NCBI GenBank assembly: GCA_038253135.1
Contig: JBBSHJ010000039.1
Location: forward strand, 1 to 28,580
Direction: 5' to 3'
Source: JBBSHJ01 sp038253135
GTDB taxonomy: Bacteria > Actinomycetota > Actinomycetes > Mycobacteriales > QHCD01
Length of the DNA: 28,580 nucleotides
Shown: positions 23,096 to 28,580 of the stretch, one piece after another
Layout: each line of letters opens with the position of its first letter
How positions within the stretch are numbered: the stretch's first letter is position 1
Notes under the pieces: model-generated
The model's database searches: none
The model's input: only the letters and a program-made list of their open reading frames with translations
What the model was told of the DNA's origin: nothing
Position numbers and translations under genes: made by a program

Positions 23096-24027
23096 GCGGC
23101 ACCTTCCTCGACGAGTTGGAGATAACGGGACTCGAGATCCGCGCGGTGCACGGACATCTCGACGAGAGTGATGCCGTGCTCGTACGCCGCCCGGTTGAGT
23201 TGCGCGGCCAGGGAATCGATGGCGGTGCCCGGCTCGACCCCGACCCGGACGCGGTCGGAGCCGCATTCCACATTCAGGCCGCGGTGACCGATCACCTGCG
23301 CCAGCGAGCCGAGCGCTTCCGCGGACTCGGCCCGGAGCACCAGCTCCGGTCGCGCGCTCGCCAACAGGTCCGACGTAACGCCCTGGTATCGGCAGCGGCC
23401 ACGCTCGACGACCACGAGCCAGTCGCACATCTGCTGGACCTCGCCGAGCAGGTGCGATGACACGAGCACGGTCGGGCCGTCGGCGGCCAGCGATTGGAGC
23501 AGCTCCCGCATCGCCCGGATCCCTGCCGGGTCGAGGCCATTGGTCGGCTCGTCCAAAATGAGCAGCTCCGGCTGGCCGAGCAGCGCGGCCGCGATGCCCA
23601 GCCGCTGCTTCATCCCGAGCGAATAGGTCTTGTAGCGATCACCGCCGCGATCGGCCAGCCCGACCCGGTCGAGGACCGCCGGAATCCTCTTGGCGGGAAT
23701 TCCAGCCAGGGCGGCCTGCACGCGCAGGTTCCGCTCGCCGGACAGGCCCGGATAGAAGGCCGGCGACTCGATCAGCGCGCCGACCTTCGGCAGGTACGCC
23801 GATGGCTTCGATAGTGGCGAGCCGAGAACGGTCCCATCACCGCTCGACGGCCGGGCCAGCCCGAGCAGCATCCGCAGCGTGGTCGTCTTGCCGGCGCCGT
23901 TCGGCCCGAGGAATCCGGCGATCACCCCGCCGGGGATCCGGAGGTCGAGCGCGTCGACAACCGTCCGCTCGCCGTACCTCTTCCTCAGGCCGTGCGTCTC
24001 GACGACGAGATCCCACGCGGGCGTCAT
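23092..24027 (-). CDS. ABC transporter ATP-binding protein (DrrA/BcrA-type)
   Basis: A 311-residue ATPase. Walker A is GPNGAGKTT (41-49), the signature motif is the variant YSLGMKQRL (135-143), and Walker B is LLILDEPTNGLD (155-166) with VSSHLLGEVQQMCD (H-loop) after it. The YSLGMKQR signature is typical of drug/bacitracin/nodulation-type exporters rather than importers. A C-terminal regulatory tail of ~90 residues follows the ATPase core. The start codon overlaps the stop of the DUF1707 gene (ATGA) and the stop overlaps the permease start, a tightly coupled three-gene unit. Confidence 0.92.
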   Translation of the reverse strand: MTPAWDLVVETHGLRKRYGERTVVDALDLRIPGGVIAGFLGPNGAGKTTTLRMLLGLARPSSGDGTVLGSPLSKPSAYLPKVGALIESPAFYPGLSGERNLRVQAALAGIPAKRIPAVLDRVGLADRGGDRYKTYSLGMKQRLGIAAALLGQPELLILDEPTNGLDPAGIRAMRELLQSLAADGPTVLVSSHLLGEVQQMCDWLVVVERGRCRYQGVTSDLLASARPELVLRAESAEALGSLAQVIGHRGLNVECGSDRVRVGVEPGTAIDSLAAQLNRAAYEHGITLVEMSVHRADLESRYLQLVEEGAA

Positions 24028-24488
24028 CGCGACACTCGCGAGCGGCCGTTGTCACCGGAGCGGTTCCAGCGGGCGAAGGCTCCGAACCGCCACGCCACGA
24101 ACGCGATGATGAGTAGCGGCCATGGGAAGTGCGGGCCGTTCCAGTCACCGACAGCGGCGTGCACGATTCCCGACACCACGAACGCGGACAGCACGACCGC
24201 ACCGACGATCATCGCGGCGCGTGGTCGCCCGGCGTACGCCGGCCCCTTCGGCTTCTGGACCGGCAGATCGACGACCAGCCGGTTGAGCTCGGACTCATAG
24301 CGGGCGGCATAGACCGCGCCCAGGCGCTCGTCGGCCTCGTCCATCGTCAGGCGGCCCTCGGCCGCGGCATTGCTCACGCGCTCGGCGATGCCGGCCCGAT
24401 CGGCGTCCGACGCCCTGACCTCGTTGGTACCTATGACATGGCTCCCGTCTTGGAATTGCTGATGGCCTCCATGCTCGTTCGCCGGCAC
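24024..24488 (-). CDS. DUF1707 membrane protein
   Basis: A 154-residue protein. The N-terminal DUF1707 domain (about 26-75) reads VRASDADRAGIAERVSNAAAEGRLTMDEADERLGAVYAARYESEL, the typical start of small actinobacterial DUF1707/SHOCT-like proteins. Two hydrophobic segments follow: AAMIVGAVVLSAFVVSGIVHA and FPWPLLIIAFVAWRFGAFARW. The GTG at 24488 is the only upstream in-frame start before the domain. It is co-translated with the ABC ATPase. DUF1707 proteins are often beside sensor kinases or exporters, suggesting a membrane accessory role, but none is demonstrated. Confidence 0.8.
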   Translation of the reverse strand: MPANEHGGHQQFQDGSHVIGTNEVRASDADRAGIAERVSNAAAEGRLTMDEADERLGAVYAARYESELNRLVVDLPVQKPKGPAYAGRPRAAMIVGAVVLSAFVVSGIVHAAVGDWNGPHFPWPLLIIAFVAWRFGAFARWNRSGDNGRSRVSR

Positions 24489-24586
24489 CCCGCGCGCGTC
24501 GTACCCGTGCCGACACTTGTGGTACGCCGCCAGGCGTGCGCGCTGCCCGTGCGGCTACTCCTTCGGCAGTATGCGGAGCGGAGCGC

Positions 24587-25258
24587 TCAGGCGGTCCAGC
24601 CCGGACGGACGATGCCGGACTCGTAGGCAAAGACCACCAGCTGCGCACGGTCGCGGGCGCCGAGCTTCACCATCGCCCGGCTCACATGCGTCTTGGCCGT
24701 CAGCGGACTGACGACGAGGCGGGCCGCGATCTCCTCGTTACTCAGCCCGCCGCCGACCAGCGCCATGACCTCGCGTTCGCGATCGGTCAGGGCGCTGAGC
24801 TCGGTGCTCAGGCCGGGATCCCGCGCCCGGGTCGCGAACTCGCCGATCAGCCGGCGGGTCACGCTCGGGGACAGCAGCGCGTCTCCCCGCGCGACGATGC
24901 GCACCGCGCGGATCAGATCGGCCGGCTCGGTGTCCTTCAGCAGGAACCCGCTGGCCCCGTTGCGCAACGACTCGAAGACGTACTCATCCAGCTCGAAGGT
25001 GGTGAGGATCAGCACGTGCACGCCGGCGCAGCCCGGGTCGGCGCAGATCTGCGCGGTCGCAGCGAGACCGTCGGTCTCAGGCATGCGGATGTCCATCAGG
25101 ATCACATCCGGCCGAGCCTTTATCGCCAGCCGCGCGGCCTCAGCGCCGTCCGCGGCCTCCCCGACCACCTCGACGTCGGGTTCGGCGTCCAGCAACGCGC
25201 GGAAGCCGGCACGAACCAGTCCTTGATCGTCGTCGATGGCTACCCGGATGGCCGTCAT
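24587..25258 (-). CDS. NarL/LuxR-type response regulator
   Basis: A 223-residue two-component response regulator. The receiver domain (about 1-125) has the acidic cluster D9-D11 (VAIDDDQ), the phosphorylation site D56 (LMDIRMPETDG), T85 in LILTTFELDEYV and K107 in FLLKDTEPADLI. A LuxR-type helix-turn-helix (about 153-215) reads LTDREREVMALVGGGLSNEEIAARL...AKTHVSRAMVKLGARDRAQLV. The ATG at 25258 overlaps the stop of the sensor kinase gene (ATGA). By position it probably regulates the DUF1707-ABC transporter operon 98 bp downstream (inference). The frame is open further upstream, but that part is an antisense or shifted reading of the kinase gene. Confidence 0.93.
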   Translation of the reverse strand: MTAIRVAIDDDQGLVRAGFRALLDAEPDVEVVGEAADGAEAARLAIKARPDVILMDIRMPETDGLAATAQICADPGCAGVHVLILTTFELDEYVFESLRNGASGFLLKDTEPADLIRAVRIVARGDALLSPSVTRRLIGEFATRARDPGLSTELSALTDREREVMALVGGGLSNEEIAARLVVSPLTAKTHVSRAMVKLGARDRAQLVVFAYESGIVRPGWTA

Positions 25259-26492
25259 GGTGCATCTCCCGCCGTGGCTGGGACGTCGGTCGGTACGACG
25301 GGCGCGGGCGGCACCGGCAACCGCGCCTCGACCCCGAATCCGCCGCCCGGCCGCGGCCCGGCGGTCACTATCCCGCCGAGAGCCGTGGCGCGCTCGCGCA
25401 TGCCTGCGATCCCGGTGCCGCTCCCGACCGGCACGCTGGCTCCGACACCGGTGCCGCCGTCGTCGACCCGCACGATCAGGTCCCGCTCGGCGTAGTGCAC
25501 CCGCACCGTGGCCACCGGCGGCCGGGCGTAGCGGGCCACGTTGGTGAGCGCCTCCTGCACGATCCGGTACGCCGCGTGCTCGACCTGCACCGGCAGCGGG
25601 CGGCGGGCGCCATGGACCTCGACCGTCACGCCGATCCCGGTCGCGGCCGCTCTGGCCACCAGGCCGTCCAGCCGATCGATCCCGGGCGCGGGAGCCCGCG
25701 GAGCCGGCTCGCGCGGATCCTGTCGCAGCACGCCGAGCAGGCCCGCAGCTCCTGCAGCGCCTCGGCACTCGCGGTCTTGATCGTCGCCAGCGCCTCGGCC
25801 GCCTGCTCCGGCCGGCGCTGCATCAGGTGCAGCCCCACGCCCGCTTGCACGTTGATCACGGAGATGCTGTGGGCCAGGACGTCATGCACCTCACGGGCGA
25901 TCTGCAGCCGTTCCTCGGAGGCCCGCCGCCGCAACCCCTGCTCGCGAGCCAGTTCCGCATCGGCGCGGATCTGACCCCGCGCCCGGGCCGTCTCGGAAGC
26001 GGCGCCGAGGACGAGCAGCCAGGCGGCCACTCCCGCGGCTTCCTGCACCGGGGGGACCGGCTCCGTGCCCGCCAGGATCGGAAGCCACAGGAATCCGAGG
26101 TAACCGACGACGAGGAGGCCGAGCGCCAGCGCGCGGTAGCCGGCCTGCACGAGGGCGACGAATGCGATCACCATTGCGAGGAATATCGGCCCGTGCGGGT
26201 AGCCGGCCACGCTGTAGGTGAGCGTGATGCCGAAGATGCCGGCGGCGACGGCCACCGGCCAGCGACGCCGCCACGGCAGCAGCGCGGCGGCCGCGCAGGC
26301 AAGCAGGAGCGCGGCCGGGGACAGATGCTGGTGCTGACCGCGGGCGGCGAAATGCAATCCGATGAGTTGGACGACCAGCACCACGGCGGGGAGCGCGAGG
26401 TCTCGGCGCGGCGAGAACCGCCACCCGCGCCGCGGCCCGACCGGCCACCAGCGTTCGCGGCGTACCTCCGCCGTCAGTTCAGACCACCGCAC
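25255..26492 (-). pseudogene. Sensor histidine kinase (HisKA_3 type), broken by a one-base frameshift
   Basis: Partner of the downstream response regulator. From the GTG at 26492, the first ~160 residues have four to five membrane segments. The dimerisation/phosphoacceptor helix follows with H203 in LQIAREVHDVLAHSI. After EALQELRA (about 251) this frame becomes CSACCDRIRASRL. One base restored near 25740 gives LLGVLRQDPREPAPRAPAP and continues through RIVQEALTNVARYA (N-box), VDDGGTGVGA (G1) and GTGIAGMRERA (G2) of the HATPase_c domain. The restored gene would be 412 residues. As it stands the kinase lacks its ATPase domain. A sequencing error is a serious alternative because both halves look intact. 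Confidence 0.88.
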
Positions 26493-26499
26493 AGCCCGA

Positions 26500-26505
26500 A
26501 CGCTA
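26500..26505 (-). promoter_or_regulatory. -10 element of a leaderless promoter for the sensor kinase gene
   Basis: TAGCGT on the minus strand ends seven bases before the GTG at 26492. There is no Shine-Dalgarno upstream. Confidence 0.45.
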
Positions 26506-26547
26506 GGTCATCGCGGCGCTCGGTGCATCCGACGGCGACGGTAATCC

Positions 26548-26572
26548 CGCCTACTCCACGGGGAGTACGGCG
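26548..26572. terminator. Hairpin after the CUT1 permease operon
   Basis: CGCC-TACTCC-acgg-GGAGTA-c-GGCG forms a ten-pair stem with one bulged base and a 4-nt loop. It starts 15 bases beyond the permease stop codon on the minus strand and lies upstream of the sensor kinase gene, insulating the two units. Confidence 0.6.
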
Positions 26573-26587
26573 TACCCTCGCCTGCCC

Positions 26588-27502
26588 TCAGCCCTTGACC
26601 GCGCCGATCATGACGCCCTTGGTGAAATGCCGCTGCAGGAACGGGTAGACGAGCACGATGGGCACGAGCGAGATCACCAGGATCGCCATCTGCAGCGACT
26701 GCGACGGCGGGACCGCCTCCGAACCCGCGCCCAGATCGGCCTGGCCGAGCGGGGTGTTGTTGACGACGTAGGTCCGCAGGATCAACGTCAGCGGCCATTT
26801 CGACTGATCGTTCAGATAGATCAGGGCGTTGAAGAACGAATTCCAGTAACCGACGGCGTAGAACAAGCCGATGACCGCCAGCGCAGCACGAGACAGCGGC
26901 AGGATTATCCGCGTCAACACCTGGAACTCGCTCGCTCCGTCGATCTTCGCCGAATCGATCACGTCGCGGGGCAGTCCCATGAAGAATGCGCGGACGACAA
27001 TGACATTGAAGGAACTGATCGCGACCGGGAGGATCAAAGACCAGTAACTGTTGATGAGGTGCAGTTCCTTCACCATCAGATAGACCGGAATGATGCCCGG
27101 GCTGAAGAGCAGCGTCAGCAGCACGCCCATGAGGAGCGTTTTGTGACCGAAGCTGCCCGGCCGGCTCAGCGCATACGCCAGCGCTGCCGTTGTCGCGACG
27201 CTGATCAGCGTGCCGACCACGGTGACGAGCACGCTGACGATCAGGCCGCGCGTCACGACACCACCGCTTAACACGGCGCGGTACGCCGCCAGCGTCGGAT
27301 ACGTCGGCCAGAGCACATAGCCCCCGGCCTTATTGATCTGCGTCTTGTCGGCGATGCTGGTCGACACCACCATCAGGAAGGGCAGCAATACCACGACACA
27401 GGCCAGTAGCAGCACGGCCGCCTTGCCGATCTGCGCCGGCAACGACGCCTTGCCGAGCGAGGCGATTTTCGGTGCCTGACGGACCTCGTTGACGACAGCC
27501 AT
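26588..27502 (-). CDS. CUT1 sugar ABC importer permease (LplC/YtcP-like)
   Basis: A 304-residue inner-membrane permease with about six membrane segments. The MalG-type EAA loop is at about 183-203 (DSAKIDGASEFQVLTRIILPL). IADKTQINKAGGYVLWPTYPTLAAYRAVL and LYAVGYWNSFFNALIYLND are strongly reminiscent of the LplC/YtcP subgroup. It pairs with the upstream LplB/YteP-like permease: its ATG at 27502 overlaps that gene's stop (TGATG). This subgroup imports oligosaccharides, often plant-polysaccharide fragments, with an extracellular binding protein and a shared ATPase. Neither is in the window. Confidence 0.92.
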   Translation of the reverse strand: MAVVNEVRQAPKIASLGKASLPAQIGKAAVLLLACVVVLLPFLMVVSTSIADKTQINKAGGYVLWPTYPTLAAYRAVLSGGVVTRGLIVSVLVTVVGTLISVATTAALAYALSRPGSFGHKTLLMGVLLTLLFSPGIIPVYLMVKELHLINSYWSLILPVAISSFNVIVVRAFFMGLPRDVIDSAKIDGASEFQVLTRIILPLSRAALAVIGLFYAVGYWNSFFNALIYLNDQSKWPLTLILRTYVVNNTPLGQADLGAGSEAVPPSQSLQMAILVISLVPIVLVYPFLQRHFTKGVMIGAVKG

Positions 27503-28488
27503 CAGCTCTTGTACACCCCGTCCTCACCCATCATGTGCGCCAGCTTGTTGGCACCGAGGACGAGCGCGAGCCCGACCAGGCCCTTGACCAGGCCGACCGC
27601 GGCCGCGACTCCCCACTGGCCGCCGACGATGCCGTTGTAGTAGACGTAGGTGTCGAGGACCTGTGTCGCGTCGGTGCCCGCACTCGGCTGCAGGACAATC
27701 TGCTCGAATCCGACGTCCAGGGCACTGCCGAGTCGCAGGATCATCAGCAGGATGATCAAGGACCGCAGCCCCGGCAATGTCACATGCCACATCTGCCGCA
27801 GCCGGCTCGCGCCGTCGACCGCCGCCGCTTCGTACTGCTCCCAGTCAATCCGGCTCAGCGCGGCGAGGAAGAGGATCGTGCTCCACCCCGTGTCCTTCCA
27901 GATCACCTGAGATGTGATCAGGGTCTTGAACCAGCTAGGCGACCCGGTGATGTGCCACGTGCCCATCCCGTGGTGGGCGAGGAACGTATTGAGCACCCCG
28001 ACGTTGCCGAGCATCTGCTGGAACAACGCGACCACGATCACCCACGAGAGAAAGTGCGGCAGGTAGAGGACGCTCTGCACTATCCGTTTGAAGGACTCGT
28101 GATAGACGCTGTTCAGCAGCAGGGCCAGAGCGATGGGGATCGGAAAGACCAGCACGACCTGGATGAACAGCAGGATCAGCGTGTTCTTCAGCGCGTTGAG
28201 GAACTCCGGATCGCCGTTGAAGATGACGTCGAAGTTGCTGACGCCGACCCAGTTGCTGCCCGAGATCCCGAGGAAGGGCTGGTAGTCCTGGAACGCGATG
28301 ACATTGCCGAGCAGGGGGATGTAGCGGAAGAGCACCAGCAAGGCGATCCCCGGCACGGCGAAGGCCAGCAAGCCCCAGTCGCGGCGCAGTTTCCCCCACC
28401 AGCTGAGCTGACGATGCGGACCCGGCGTGGGCCGCGGCGAGGGCACGTCGACGACATCGGCCGGGACCGCCACCTGCGTCACCTCCAC
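27502..28488 (-). CDS. CUT1 sugar ABC importer permease (LplB/YteP-like), start uncertain
   Basis: A 328-residue permease counted from the GTG at 28488. It has six membrane segments, the first at about 38-62. The segment RYIPLLGNVIAFQDYQPFLGI is characteristic of the LplB/YteP subgroup, and the EAA loop is at about 219-240 (YEAAAVDGASRLRQMWHVTLPG). It forms the heteromeric channel with the downstream permease. The frame stays open from 28488 to the window edge, running through a tandem repeat that would encode AWFDDG units. The true start may lie off the window; the usual family start, a short basic tail before the first membrane helix, favours 28488 or the GTG at 28482. Confidence 0.88.
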   Translation of the reverse strand: MEVTQVAVPADVVDVPSPRPTPGPHRQLSWWGKLRRDWGLLAFAVPGIALLVLFRYIPLLGNVIAFQDYQPFLGISGSNWVGVSNFDVIFNGDPEFLNALKNTLILLFIQVVLVFPIPIALALLLNSVYHESFKRIVQSVLYLPHFLSWVIVVALFQQMLGNVGVLNTFLAHHGMGTWHITGSPSWFKTLITSQVIWKDTGWSTILFLAALSRIDWEQYEAAAVDGASRLRQMWHVTLPGLRSLIILLMILRLGSALDVGFEQIVLQPSAGTDATQVLDTYVYYNGIVGGQWGVAAAVGLVKGLVGLALVLGANKLAHMMGEDGVYKS

Positions 28489-28580
28489 TACAGCTCCGAA
28501 GCGCTCACGTTGTCCGAAGCGCTCCCCGTCGTCGAACCACGCCCCGTCGTCGAACCACGCCCCGTCGTCGAACCACGCCC
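28489..28580. repeat. 18-bp tandem repeat at the window edge, in frame with the permease
   Basis: The unit CCCGTCGTCGAACCACGC occurs at 28525-28542, 28543-28560 and 28561-28578 without mismatch, and a fourth copy begins at the edge. A related 12-mer, TCCGAAGCGCTC, occurs around 28495 (partly changed) and at 28513-28524. On the minus strand the frame of the permease reads AWFDDG three times, then ERFGQR-ERFGAV, so the six-residue period continues in degenerate form up to the proposed start. Confidence 0.85.

Noticed and set aside
28525..28580. CRISPR-like array
   Set aside because: The 18-bp units are directly adjacent with no spacers, and no cas gene is nearby; it is a simple tandem repeat.

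Overview
The window is about 28.6 kb of uniformly GC-rich DNA. Codon third positions are strongly G/C, many starts are GTG, and the gene families (DUF222/HNH endonuclease, WXG100-like proteins, DUF1707, GT-C membrane glycosyltransferase) are typical of Actinomycetota. Several starts are preceded by a TAnnnT hexamer six or seven bases upstream with no Shine-Dalgarno sequence, the layout of leaderless transcripts in this phylum. Genus cannot be fixed from the sequence. No rRNA, tRNA, CRISPR array, integrase or transposase was seen.

Layout, left half. A sirtuin cut by the left edge (1-396, minus) faces an AlkA-type DNA glycosylase (454-1323, plus). Next comes a two-gene type VII-secretion-like pair: a 101-residue EspC/ESAT-6-like protein and a 716-residue protein with an N-terminal WHG motif (1406-3865). 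An Fpg/Nei-family glycosylase (4066-4920, minus) faces a GT-C-fold membrane protein (5226-6995). Then come a VOC protein, an aminoglycoside-phosphotransferase-like kinase, a frameshifted DUF222/HNH endonuclease (8589-10273, minus), a P-loop kinase-like protein (minus), and a second VOC-like protein whose base composition differs from its neighbours.

Middle. An aldo/keto reductase and an NAD-dependent epimerase/dehydratase overlap in one operon (11912-13773) behind a perfect inverted repeat. They are followed by a cyclopropane-fatty-acid-synthase-like methyltransferase, a membrane-anchored CapA-like protein and an alpha/beta hydrolase. A 2-hydroxyacid dehydrogenase and an FGGY sugar kinase (17680-20250) form a tight pair preceded by a possible leaderless 16-codon leader ORF. 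A Tat-exported DUF4185-like protein (20424-22175) has its own good promoter.

Right end, all minus strand. There is a two-component system (the histidine kinase is broken by one missing base), then DUF1707 protein - ABC ATPase - ABC permease, whose genes overlap by ATGA. Finally there is a pair of CUT1 (LplB/LplC, YteP/YtcP-like) sugar permeases. The first permease gene reads without a stop into an 18-bp tandem repeat at the window edge that would encode AWFDDG repeats.

The right 17 kb leans toward carbohydrate handling: a reductase/epimerase pair, a dehydrogenase/kinase pair, a secreted putative glycan-active protein and CUT1 permeases. A single shared pathway is inference only. No clearly new defence or mobile system stands out. 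The best leads are the type VII-like pair, the leader ORF, the repeat-encoded permease extension and the two single-base frameshifts.
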